A stretch of 42,868 bases of DNA from PUPG01 sp031323845 (lineage in GTDB: Bacteria; Bacteroidota; Bacteroidia; Bacteroidales; UBA7960), in the NCBI GenBank assembly GCA_031323845.1, contig JAVIYP010000024.1, forward strand, positions 1 through 42,868, in the 5' to 3' direction. This document shows, in pieces, positions 19,501 through 26,665 of the stretch; within the stretch, counting starts at the first letter, position 1; each line of letters starts with the position of its first letter. The notes below the pieces were generated by a model. It was not told where the DNA came from. It made no database searches and saw nothing but the letters and a program-made list of their open reading frames with translations. A program made the position numbers and the translations under genes.

Positions 19501-19662
19501 TACTGTCCCCTGGGTAGTACCCTTTACCATTACGGTGGCCCCCGGAAGTGACTCCCCGGAAACCCTGTCAGTTACAAAACCCTCAAGAACCTGGGCATTA
19601 AGCGAACCGGCAGAGAGGATGCCCCAGGTCATCAATAATAGATAGAGTAATGTTCTTTTCAT
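16564..19662 (-). CDS. SusC/RagA-family TonB-dependent oligosaccharide transporter
   Basis: 1032 residues. A signal peptide ends near A23. A carboxypeptidase-D-regulatory-like domain follows (LEGFVTDRVSGESLPGATV..., 26-100). The TonB-box-like stretch is EEFVVVGYG (108-116). The plug domain runs from about 120 to 233 with the family segments IRGAGTTGNAEPLYVVDG and AASAAIYGARAANGVV. The rest is a 22-strand barrel ending in phenylalanine, as outer-membrane barrels do. It imports laminari-oligosaccharides through the outer membrane using TonB energy, together with SusD, whose gene overlaps its stop codon. A 266-base leader separates it from GH16 upstream. I did not find a TAnnTTTG promoter in that leader, so it may be read through from the promoter at 22690. 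Confidence 0.96.
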   Translation of the reverse strand: MKRTLLYLLLMTWGILSAGSLNAQVLEGFVTDRVSGESLPGATVMVKGTTQGTVTGIDGDYRLSLDTGMYTITFSYVGYMTFEVDIAIESGETMVRNIQLQPDITTFEEFVVVGYGTQQKKVVTGAIATVDADDINATPILRIEQAMQGRAAGVQVTNLSGQPGEAPTVRIRGAGTTGNAEPLYVVDGMVVSGIDYLNPGDIESIDVLKDAASAAIYGARAANGVVLITTKRGTKGEMTLNYSFYQGIQNVARFVDVLNAEQYMMMMNEGARNAGNPEPFDLNEIPRHDTNWQKELFESNAPIANHELSVSGGSDRSTYASSLSYFTQQGIIGGDRSQFDRLTARLNTSHQVNDFIQFGNNLAYSHIIRRGIASNASFNAAYSSALNIDPLTPVFQEDEDILSQPPYSNQPVVTNSQGKVYGISEHIGAEIVNPLALLEIQTGETRVDKIVGNVFGEIEPMDNLKFRSSLGIDLAYVLDDSHQPLFFLNGAQYNLEKTSVQKNINRYFTWQFENLVSYSNTIDDHNFSILVGTTASKSNFENLYGFNADVDVSDPNHVYLNLATDTVWQAYGGASHSALLSLFGRVSYNYLARYAFDATIRRDGSSKFGPNNRFGTFPSFGVTWMISEENFFPSLGPLEVVKLRASWGINGNQEIGDYQFISTIDRSRGYIFGGGRAFGASPSYIANLDIMWEESEQIDIAVDFGAYDNRLTGTFDYYIKTTRGLLERIPIPGHVGNDPPWANVGSVENRGVEMSLNWRHYSRALRYSIGANAAYNKNKMTKIGNAEGVLPGASWAVAGMVTRTELGLPIAYFYGWATDGIFQNWNEVYQHINSQGQLLQPNARPGDVRFVDINGDGVINEDDRTMIGKPTPDWTFGMNANFEYRNFDLGFLVIGTYGNDVFNGIRRRDLNNTNLSTSMLDRWTGEGTSNTIPRFTFGDPNRNNRISDLYIEDASFIRLKNIQIGYTLPVNFLNRINAKTWRFYISAENLITLTRYSGADPEIGALSSFDIGIDRGIYPHARTFRLGTSISF

Positions 19663-19760
19663 GTGCTTATAATTTTGTAGGTGTTTGATATTCTGTGTTT
19701 TGTAAATGCAAGATCTTGATTTTTGATGTCAGATGGCAGGTACCAGACCTTAAATTACTG

Positions 19761-19800
19761 TTTAATCGCTGAATCGTTTAATCGTTGAATAGTTTATTGT
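19761..19800. repeat. Octamer tandem repeat, TTTAATCG family (five imperfect units)
   Basis: Five consecutive eight-base units: TTTAATCG, CTGAATCG, TTTAATCG, TTGAATAG and TTTATTGT. The unit is a rotation of the reverse complement of the ATTAAACG units found at 39113-39176. It lies in the untranslated stretch between the GH16 stop and the susC start, so it would be part of the transcript leader if the genes are co-transcribed. Confidence 0.7.
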
Positions 19801-19928
19801 TTTTTCATTCATTGTTAAAGATGAAAACCGGATTTCAGAAGCTTGTTTGTCTATGTTTTGTTATGATGCTCTTTGTTGAAAGCAGGCGGTTGCGGATGCT
19901 TTGCAATCGCTAATGAACGCATATTAAA

Positions 19929-21038
19929 TCAGCGTTCCTGAAAAACGCGCACATAGTCTACGCGCATTTGCTGCGGAAAAACAGTGGTTTCATTTGGATT
20001 ACCCGGCCAGTTGCCGCCAACGGCAACATTGAAAATGAAGAAAAACTCCTGGTGAAACTCTGTCATGTGGTTTGGCGTAATGTCGATCTGATAGTACTGG
20101 ATGTCGTTGACAAACCATGTAATCGAATGTGCATTCCATATAATACTAAACACATGGTATTCATCTCCAAAAGTACCTTCAGGCAAGGTGTAGGATCCCC
20201 CTGCTTCCACGTGTCCGTTCAGATCCCAGTGTACGGTGCCGTGTACTGTATTCTCCCTGCCATTTCCGCCTATCATTTCCATGATATCAATTTCGCCGCA
20301 TTTCGGCCATCCTGCTGAGGTGATGTCATTGCCCAGCATCCAGAGCGCAGGCCAGATCCCCTGACCGGCCGGAAGTAATGCCCTGATGTCAATGCGACCG
20401 TACTGAAATGATTGCTTTCCCTGGGTTTTCATCCTGGCCGAAGTATAATGCCTGCCGCCAAAATTCTCTTTTCGCGCTTCAATGGTCAATATGCCCTCTT
20501 CTACCCATGCGTTTTGCTCCCGGTAATACTGGAGTTCATTGTTGCCCCATCCACAAAGATTTGGACACCCGTCACCAATTTCAAAAACCCAGTTGCCGGT
20601 ATCTATTGAACTGCCCTCAAACTCGTCGTGCCAAACCAGCTCCCATCCATCATAATGTAACGGAGTAGTGTATCCCTGATCGGGGGTAACGTCCTGCCCT
20701 CCTATTACTATAGTAACCGGTATAACCCTCCGGAGATATCTGCCTGAGGAACCATATGCCCTTACATCCAGTTCATAGGTACCAGGCTGGATAAACTGGT
20801 ATTCAAAAGTTCCGGTGATATTTGTTTCAACAGGTTCATTATCGTTCCCGATACGCAATTGATATTCAACGGCATAATCTGCAGTTGCCTGAATAAAAAC
20901 AAAGCCGCTGCCATCGTCTGCAACTTCGACTGTAACTTCCAAATTAGCCGGATCTCCTGTATTGCTGATATCATCTTCCTCACAGGAAATCATCAGAAAT
21001 ATTGAAGCTACAAAAAACAAATGATACTGGAGAGACAT
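19929..21038 (-). CDS. GH16 endo-beta-1,3-glucanase (laminarinase) lipoprotein
   Basis: 369 residues from the chosen start at 21038, which places a lipobox LMISCEED (C19) correctly; an ATG at 21101 would add 21 residues that overlap a terminator-like hairpin. An N-terminal Ig/PKD-like beta domain (about 30-110) is followed by the GH16 jelly roll. The catalytic motif CGEIDIMEMIGG gives nucleophile E249, D251 and acid/base E254. The extra methionine within the motif (EIDIME rather than EIDxE) is the beta-bulge form seen in laminarinases. FWGNNEL-type substrate loop (CGWGNNELQYY) is also present. It cuts internal beta-1,3 bonds, probably on the cell surface, and feeds SusCD. It follows the glycan-binding protein gene on the same transcript. 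Confidence 0.93.
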   Translation of the reverse strand: MSLQYHLFFVASIFLMISCEEDDISNTGDPANLEVTVEVADDGSGFVFIQATADYAVEYQLRIGNDNEPVETNITGTFEYQFIQPGTYELDVRAYGSSGRYLRRVIPVTIVIGGQDVTPDQGYTTPLHYDGWELVWHDEFEGSSIDTGNWVFEIGDGCPNLCGWGNNELQYYREQNAWVEEGILTIEARKENFGGRHYTSARMKTQGKQSFQYGRIDIRALLPAGQGIWPALWMLGNDITSAGWPKCGEIDIMEMIGGNGRENTVHGTVHWDLNGHVEAGGSYTLPEGTFGDEYHVFSIIWNAHSITWFVNDIQYYQIDITPNHMTEFHQEFFFIFNVAVGGNWPGNPNETTVFPQQMRVDYVRVFQER

Positions 21039-21065
21039 GTTGAGCCTTTCAAGGGTTTCAATCAA

Positions 21066-21093
21066 ACAATGGCCGGCAATTACCGGCCATTGT
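21066..21093 (-). terminator. Perfect hairpin between the glycan-binding protein and GH16 genes
   Basis: An 11-base-pair perfect stem (ACAATGGCCGG with its complement) and a six-base loop. On the minus strand it begins 21 bases after the stop of the PKD lipoprotein gene and is followed by TTTGATTG, so it resembles an attenuating terminator. It ends about 28 bases before the chosen GH16 start. It could equally stabilise the upstream message and set the ratio of surface binding protein to enzyme. Confidence 0.6.
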
Positions 21094-21113
21094 TTTCGCA
21101 ACTGTCTATGTTT

Positions 21114-22598
21114 TTATTCAAATATAAAGTTACGGATAAAGAAGGTTCCTTCAACAGAGTGTCCGGCACCGCCAATGCTTATGGCGAAGAAATTCAGATC
21201 TGTACGATCGAGCGGTGTACCCTCTCCGGGACCACTGGTGGGCTCACCTAACTGGAAGGTAAAAGTCTGCCACTCATCAAGCACAACGTCATCCACATTT
21301 ACATCATACTGGATGTGATGATTCCACCATTCCGGAGTATCATGGTTATTGGCAATGATAATGGCAATATCCTTTGTAAGAGGACCTGAAAAATCATTGT
21401 CGCTTGGGATATAGACGTCAAGGGATACCGTGGTAAAGTTGTCAAACTGTATGTAGTATTCTGTTGCAAACTGCAGCTCCTGCCAATCTGTGGCAATTCT
21501 GTGATACTGTCCGACTTTTGTTCCTTCAGGATCGGCAGGATCATCAACACCAACTGTTAACTCAACTGCTGATTCGGTGGGCACCAGGATTTGCACATCC
21601 TCTTCGCTTGTTGATGCAAATGTGTTGAACATTGCTGTGGGCGTGAGTTCTTCCAGGGGATCAATTGGGTCAGGTTCTTCCACAACTTCAGGTTCCAGTG
21701 AAGGATCATGATAGTGTGCGTATGAGAATGACCATACACCCCAGTCATATACAAAGAATACGTGCATGTAATCATAACCGTCACGCTCTTCTATTTCGAT
21801 TTGGAACGTAACGCTGCTCTGAGGAACTGTTACTTCACCCTGGGTGGCGACTTTAACAATACCTATCCAGGCACCTAAGCCATCCAATGTAACTTTATTG
21901 GTGGTCGCATCATATTCAAATTTGTGGGTTCCGCCCAGCCAAGCACTCAGATCTTCTCCGTCGGGACCAACCATATTGGCAGGGATAGCCTCAATGCACT
22001 GACCCACAAAATCATCGTGGAACACACCTGCTTCACCCCACATATAACCTTTGTCGTCAAAGACATAATCACCGTTTCTGTGGAACGTAAACTCATGGAA
22101 ATACTTACAGGGTCTGGAACCGTCATTCTCCAAAAACCACCATTCACGAGGACTGTCAAGGCTGGGACCTACTCCCATACTGGTTTCAACACGGTACAAC
22201 CGCCATGTTTTTGAAGTTTCGCCGGCGAGTAATGCCAAAGCTTCAAACGGGTCCTGAATCTCGATAACCAATGAAAAATTACTACTTACCCCATCAACAT
22301 TTGTGGCAGTAAGTACAACCTCATAAGTGCCAGGTCCTTCATAGGTATGAGTGGGACTTTCTTCAGTTGAGGTATTTCCATCACCGAAGTTCCAGCTGTA
22401 GGTCTCGGCGTTTTGGGAGAAGTTCATGAAGATGACTGTCAAATAGTTGTCTTCACTTATTTCGTACTGGAAGCTGGCTATCGGGTCTTCCGCCGGCTCC
22501 GGATCATCTTTGTCGCAGGATACCAATGCAAAAAATGCAAATGATGCAATCAGCAGAAGTACCTGCATAACATGTGTTTCTTTTTTAAATGTTTTCAT
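21114..22598 (-). CDS. PKD-domain surface glycan-binding lipoprotein (SusE/SGBP-like)
   Basis: 494 residues. The lipobox is FFALVSCDKDD with C28. A PKD domain occupies about residues 38-113, with YSWNFGDGNTS and HTYEGPGTYEVVLTATN. A middle region (about 118-310) resembles the lipocalin-like or SusE-type fold seen in such proteins but I do not recognise it with certainty. The C-terminal 170 residues (TAMFNTFAS... to FIRNFIFE) look like a CBM4-type beta sandwich. No catalytic motif is visible. In laminarin PULs of marine Bacteroidota a PKD lipoprotein of this kind binds the polysaccharide at the surface. It is the first structural gene after the promoter at 22690 and precedes GH16; usually it would follow susD. 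Confidence 0.82.
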   Translation of the reverse strand: MKTFKKETHVMQVLLLIASFAFFALVSCDKDDPEPAEDPIASFQYEISEDNYLTVIFMNFSQNAETYSWNFGDGNTSTEESPTHTYEGPGTYEVVLTATNVDGVSSNFSLVIEIQDPFEALALLAGETSKTWRLYRVETSMGVGPSLDSPREWWFLENDGSRPCKYFHEFTFHRNGDYVFDDKGYMWGEAGVFHDDFVGQCIEAIPANMVGPDGEDLSAWLGGTHKFEYDATTNKVTLDGLGAWIGIVKVATQGEVTVPQSSVTFQIEIEERDGYDYMHVFFVYDWGVWSFSYAHYHDPSLEPEVVEEPDPIDPLEELTPTAMFNTFASTSEEDVQILVPTESAVELTVGVDDPADPEGTKVGQYHRIATDWQELQFATEYYIQFDNFTTVSLDVYIPSDNDFSGPLTKDIAIIIANNHDTPEWWNHHIQYDVNVDDVVLDEWQTFTFQLGEPTSGPGEGTPLDRTDLNFFAISIGGAGHSVEGTFFIRNFIFE

Positions 22599-22689
22599 AA
22601 TGTGTGTTTTTAGTTGATAAAGGTTGTTTGTGATGGGTTAATAATGAAGTAACAATAAATTATTGAAAACTTAATCACAATTATACATG

Positions 22690-22722
22690 CAAACATAAAT
22701 TAATTGAGACCTTCAATACAAA
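22690..22722 (-). promoter_or_regulatory. Promoter of the PUL structural operon (-33/-7 of Bacteroidota type)
   Basis: On the minus strand TTTG (22719-22722), then 21 bases, then TATGTTTG (22690-22697), which fits the Bacteroidota consensus TTTG-N19..21-TAnnTTTG. Transcription would start near 22683 and give a leader of about 85 bases before the glycan-binding protein start at 22598. It is the best promoter I can find on this strand between the regulator gene and susC. Confidence 0.7.
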
Positions 22723-22795
22723 TAAACAGCTACAGCACTAACACAACAATGAAAGAAATCACTACATCAAAAATACATCAGTAAAAAATAATGAC

Positions 22796-22812
22796 ACTAG
22801 TTATCAACTAGT
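22796..22812. promoter_or_regulatory. Inverted repeat upstream of the PUL promoter, candidate operator
   Basis: ACTAGTT-ATC-AACTAGT is a perfect seven-base inverted repeat with a three-base spacer. It lies between the regulator stop (22886) and the -33 box (22722), about 75 bases upstream of that box, a typical position for an activator site. On the minus strand it is followed by GTCATTATTTTTT, so it might instead be a weak terminator for the regulator gene. Confidence 0.45.
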
Positions 22813-22885
22813 TAATAAACTGTTTTGCAAACATTGAGTTTCTCAATCAGTTTAATATCTGCCAGGTTGGCTTTTGCCGGAAGGT

Positions 22886-25786
22886 CTAAAAAGAGATGAT
22901 AAAATCAGCCAGGTTTTCTTTGGGATCAAGTTTCAGTTTCTTTCTCAGACGGTAACGGCTGATCTCAACGCCACGTATTGAAATATTCATGAGCGGGGCG
23001 ATCTCCTTGGTGGAGATATTCATGCGAAGGTAAGCACATAATCTGAGTTCCTTTGGGGTAAGGTCACTATAGGTTTCTTTGAGCCGATTTATAAAATCCT
23101 GGTGTACCTCATCAAAATAACTATTGAACAACTCCCAGTTTTTTTCATTGCGCAAATCCCTGTTAACATTTCGCAACAGTTTGCTGACGCTGTGTTTCTC
23201 AGGATTATCATCCGGCATTGACTTCAGCACCTGATGAAGTTCGTTTTTCAAACTGGTGAGCGTTTTGTTTTTCTGAATCAGGTGCAGGGTTGCGTTTGCA
23301 AGCTCCTGGTTCTTATGCTTCATCTCGTTATGCAGGCTCTCGTTTCGTAAATGCAAGATCTCTTTTTCACTAAGTGCACTTTTCTCCTTAAAGATCTGTT
23401 CGCGCCTGGCCAGCCGTTTTTCGTGCCTGATCTTCTCCCGTTGTCTTATTCTGAGTATCCTTTGCCTGATATAATATGCATTAACGGCAATGATCAACAA
23501 GATTAGGAACACATAGAATATATAGGCTGCGGTGGAACGCAATAAAGGCGGAGCAACCGTGAACTGGAATTGCCTGACAGTGCTTTCAACACCAAAAGCA
23601 TTCCTGGCTTTGACTTCAAAAACATAGTTACCCTCCCTGAGGTTTGTATACTCCTTAAAATTAAGTGCGTCCCACGCTGACCATTTATCTTCCAGGCCAA
23701 TAAGGCGATAGGAATAAACAACCTTGTGCGGGTTCTCAAATGCGGGGGTTGTAAACCTGAAGGCCACAGAATTCAAGGCAAATGGCATCCTTATTCTTTC
23801 ATCATGTTGCCCTTTTAGCAAACTGCTGAAGTAATGCAGGGAAACCGGTTCCCTCCTGCCATAGAAGGTAATATCGGTAAAATACAAACCTTCTGTATAA
23901 TTATAGTCCTTTATGATATTCGGATCATAATGCACAAGGCCTTTCTGAGACCCTATATACGCATGTTGCCTGTCGCAGACAAAAATATTCTGAAAAGCAG
24001 GGATGATGTGGTCATTCAATCCGAAAAGAGGCGCTGTAATGTCGCGATACGTTCCATCCTCAAGCAGGCGCAATACCCCCATATATTCATCAGTAAAATA
24101 CCAGACATTTCTCTGCCTGTCCTGATAGATTTTATCAATAAAAGCCTTATCTCCCAATAAACCGTCCAATATATTGTCACTGGTAAAATTCCCGGTGCCA
24201 TAATCATATGTATAGATGCCATCATAGGTCGTAATGAACATCTCCTTGTTGAAAACCTGGATGTTGTAAGGCAAAGAACCGGGCAATCCATTGCTGTTAA
24301 AATAAAAACCAAGCTGTTTCGTTTTGCTCATATCCTTGCTGAGTTGCAGTTTATAGAGGCCGCGGTAACCGTGTGCAACCCAAAGCTTTTGTTTGTCATC
24401 CATATAGAAACTTCTGGAAGACTCATTAAATCCTTCAATTTTCTGAAGAAAATGCCAGGTTCCACCCTTTTTGATAAAGCTAACCAGACCGGTATAGGTG
24501 CCTGCAATCAACGTATCCTGCATGCCAGATGGTTGCAGGAAAGACCAAAAACCCCTGATATCCGATAGTTTACGGGCATGAAAACCATCTATTTGAAAAG
24601 CCCCGAAATTATGTCCGCATAACAATATACCGTCAATAACCTCCAGGCTCCAGACCTGGCCTTCTGTACCAGGAATCATTCTAAATATATCACTAACATT
24701 CAATGAATTACTCAGATCATCCCTTTTTGCAGCAAACAATCCCTGGTTTGTTCCCACATATAATATGTCATTATGAATGATACTTGCGTAACAGCTTTCA
24801 ATATTAAAATTGTAATTGATGAAGGTTAATGGAGAACTGGCTTCCACATAGTCAATACCATTGTCCAGACCAAGCCATAAATTTCTGCGCCTGTCTTCAT
24901 AAATACTAAGAATGGTATTGTTTTGCAGACCTTTGAACCGATTGACATGTTGCAGCAAATCACCGTTCTGGTTAGTAATAAACAGTCCATTGCTAATGGT
25001 TCCGAACGCATAGTCCCCGTAGCTCAGCATCGTACCGGAATAAAGATTATCACGGATAAGCAGTTTGTTTATATCAACGTTCCAGGGTTTAAGGTTCGAT
25101 CCATTCCAAACAAACAACCCTTCGTTTGAAGTGCCTATCAATAAATCATGTTGCCTGAAAGGCAGCACAAAACGGATTTCGTTACGAAAAAAAACCGGAT
25201 GATTGCTGATGAGTTGCAGGCTGTCATCGGCAAGCACAAAAAAGCCATTATCCGTATCGGCCACATATAAACGATTTCTGGCATTGTGCATCAGGCTCAA
25301 GTCGCTAAGCGGTTCAATAACCCGGATGATGTTGTTTTCATAAAGAAAAATATATTGAAACGTTTGAAAGATAATCCGTCCGGGTGTTGCGTAAATATGC
25401 CATACTTCAGCGAACTGCGCATATTGTTCCGGAACAAGGTGATTCAGAGAGTGCCATTTAAGGCGCCCTGTGTCGTCAGGAGCCAAAAACCCAATTTCTT
25501 CAAATGCGCCGGCATAAATAGTGTCGCCCACAGCCAGCACAGATCTTACGACAGAGGCGTTAGGGACGGGGTAAACATTCCAGTGGGTACCATCAAACTC
25601 CAGAATACCATCGTTGTTTCCAAAATAAATAAAGCCGGTGCTGCTTTGTGTTATGTCCCAGTTTTGTGTTCCTGAACCGGTCGAAATTCGTGAATGATTG
25701 ATGATGGAGGGTATTCCAATGCTTTTGATCTGTCCCTGCGAAAGAACGGGTGATAAAAGAAACAATAGAAAAAACAAAGCGCGCAT
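22886..25786 (-). CDS. Membrane-spanning one-component PUL regulator (propeller sensor, Y_Y_Y, LuxR-type HTH)
   Basis: 966 residues. A signal peptide (MRALFFLLFLLSPVLSQGQ) is followed by about 600 residues of propeller repeats of the Reg_prop kind (for example YEDRRRNLWLGLDNGIDYVE and IYQDRQRNVWYFTDEYMGV). A Y_Y_Y domain lies at about 665-745 (VYSYRLIGLEDKWSAW). One membrane helix spans about 752-772. A long basic coiled coil follows (775-890). The C-terminus is a LuxR/GerE-like helix-turn-helix (LTPKELRLCAYLRMNISTKE, about 910-966). There is no histidine-kinase or receiver domain, so sensing of periplasmic oligosaccharide and DNA binding are on one chain. It is placed directly upstream of the beta-1,3-glucan genes and is likely their activator. 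Its own promoter was not found. Confidence 0.9.
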   Translation of the reverse strand: MRALFFLLFLLSPVLSQGQIKSIGIPSIINHSRISTGSGTQNWDITQSSTGFIYFGNNDGILEFDGTHWNVYPVPNASVVRSVLAVGDTIYAGAFEEIGFLAPDDTGRLKWHSLNHLVPEQYAQFAEVWHIYATPGRIIFQTFQYIFLYENNIIRVIEPLSDLSLMHNARNRLYVADTDNGFFVLADDSLQLISNHPVFFRNEIRFVLPFRQHDLLIGTSNEGLFVWNGSNLKPWNVDINKLLIRDNLYSGTMLSYGDYAFGTISNGLFITNQNGDLLQHVNRFKGLQNNTILSIYEDRRRNLWLGLDNGIDYVEASSPLTFINYNFNIESCYASIIHNDILYVGTNQGLFAAKRDDLSNSLNVSDIFRMIPGTEGQVWSLEVIDGILLCGHNFGAFQIDGFHARKLSDIRGFWSFLQPSGMQDTLIAGTYTGLVSFIKKGGTWHFLQKIEGFNESSRSFYMDDKQKLWVAHGYRGLYKLQLSKDMSKTKQLGFYFNSNGLPGSLPYNIQVFNKEMFITTYDGIYTYDYGTGNFTSDNILDGLLGDKAFIDKIYQDRQRNVWYFTDEYMGVLRLLEDGTYRDITAPLFGLNDHIIPAFQNIFVCDRQHAYIGSQKGLVHYDPNIIKDYNYTEGLYFTDITFYGRREPVSLHYFSSLLKGQHDERIRMPFALNSVAFRFTTPAFENPHKVVYSYRLIGLEDKWSAWDALNFKEYTNLREGNYVFEVKARNAFGVESTVRQFQFTVAPPLLRSTAAYIFYVFLILLIIAVNAYYIRQRILRIRQREKIRHEKRLARREQIFKEKSALSEKEILHLRNESLHNEMKHKNQELANATLHLIQKNKTLTSLKNELHQVLKSMPDDNPEKHSVSKLLRNVNRDLRNEKNWELFNSYFDEVHQDFINRLKETYSDLTPKELRLCAYLRMNISTKEIAPLMNISIRGVEISRYRLRKKLKLDPKENLADFIISF

Positions 25787-26120
25787 CAGAATTCTTTTTT
25801 GTTCACAAGGGTTCTGTTTTTCAAGGAATACCTTATTCAGTAAGATGATTTATGCCCGGCTGCTACAGCCAACCCTATCATTAAAAACGTATCGCCCGAC
25901 AGTCTGATCAGCCCCGGAAGCTTAGTTGCCACAAGCAGACCCTGACTAAATTACCTGAGACAACAGCAGTATGATAATTTTCAGCGTCCTGTTTATGAAT
26001 ATTTTTTGTGTAAAGTTATGGAATTCCTGATTATGAACCGGGAACAAAAAAAAAGTCAGTACGAAAGCCCGGCACATGTGCATCCGGACGTTGATTTATG
26101 ATTGAGTTCACGGCCATGCT

Positions 26121-26153
26121 GTTTGTTTACCGGCCGGCGCCGGATAAACAAGC
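26121..26153. repeat. GC-rich hairpin with one bulge
   Basis: TTGTTTACCGGC (26123-26134) pairs with GCCGGATAAACAA (26139-26151) around a CGGC loop, with one bulged A; a further G-C and G-T pair extend it. No T-run follows on either strand, so it is not a standard intrinsic terminator. It lies about 335 bases upstream of the regulator gene start. Confidence 0.6.
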
Positions 26154-26286
26154 TCAACATTTAGTTCTTTCCGAAAAAGCCACATTAGGAACCGCTAAGC
26201 TTTAACATGCATTTTCATCTGTTTATATTTTTGTTACTTTTTGATTATCTGTGTTTTGTGTTTATGTCTAAGATACTGATTGGATG

Positions 26287-26338
26287 TCAGAATTCAGAAT
26301 TCAGATGTCAGATTTCCGACTTCTGACTTCCGACTTCC
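26287..26338. repeat. Heptamer tandem repeat (seven units plus a partial)
   Basis: Seven consecutive seven-base units: TCAGAAT twice, TCAGATG, TCAGATT, TCCGACT, TCTGACT and TCCGACT, then TCC. The units drift gradually from one variant to the next. The last variant is the reverse complement (rotated) of the GGAAGTC units at 39063-39083. Confidence 0.75.
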
Positions 26339-26446
26339 TATAATCATGCTCCTGGGTGTTGAAAAATCTGTTCCCGAATGGTCGGGATTTTCAACATGGG
26401 CGTTTGGCTTCGCCGAGCTCGCAAGTACTCGGTACATGTGGCTGTG

Positions 26447-26620
26447 TGTATTTTCGCATGAAAAAAAATTCATGTACATTTCTCCTGTAAAAAAGCATCT
26501 TCATTTTGTTGAAAAAATATACAAAATGAAGATGTACAGGAGGAACCGCTTCGCTTTCCCATGAATTTTTTTCATGCGTCTGTGTGTATTTTCGCATGAA
26601 AAAAAATTCATGTACATTTG
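26447..26620 (+). repeat. Dispersed hairpin-plus-promoter repeat, copy 1
   Basis: In order: an A-tract palindrome CATGAAAAAAAATTCATG (26457-26474) followed by TACATTTC; a long inverted repeat (arms 26482-26489 plus 26496-26509 against 26521-26542, 22 base pairs with a six-base bulge and an 11-base loop); AGGAACCGCTTCGCTTT (26541-26557); an inverted version of the A-tract palindrome (26560-26578); then the palindrome again (26595-26612) followed by TACATTTG (26613-26620). Copy 2 at 31515-31663 has the same parts in the same order and orientation. Confidence 0.8.
26590..26620 (+). promoter_or_regulatory. Promoter of pepD carried by the repeat
   Basis: TTTC (26590-26593), 19 bases, then TACATTTG (26613-26620) matches TTTG-N19-TAnnTTTG with one mismatch. 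The 19-base spacer is almost entirely the palindrome CATGAAAAAAAATTCATG, so a protein bound there would cover the promoter. The pepD start codon is 46 bases further on. Confidence 0.6.
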
Positions 26621-26665
26621 CTGCTAATCCATGTATTTTTACAAATTATTAAAGATAACACTATT

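Larger units (their letters stand above)
25787..26665. other. Long intergenic region between the PUL regulator and pepD
   Basis: 879 bases between divergent genes. 25787-26120 shows no gene and no clear signal. It then holds a GC-rich hairpin (26121-26153), a heptamer array (26287-26338) and a hairpin-plus-promoter repeat (26447-26620). Short frames here run through the repeats and do not look coding. Confidence 0.8.

Noticed and set aside
19663..19928. Separate susC promoter
   Set aside because: No TAnnTTTG with a correctly spaced -33 box is found on the minus strand in this leader.
26280..26597. Short open frames on both strands across the repeat region, some encoding a shared MNFFSCE peptide
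   Set aside because: The shared peptide is only the translation of the A-tract palindrome repeat, and no start signal or coding-like composition is present.
26618..26665. TTG start extending pepD upstream
   Set aside because: The codon lies inside the -7 box of the repeat-borne promoter, and the ATG at 26666 gives the normal PepD N-terminus.
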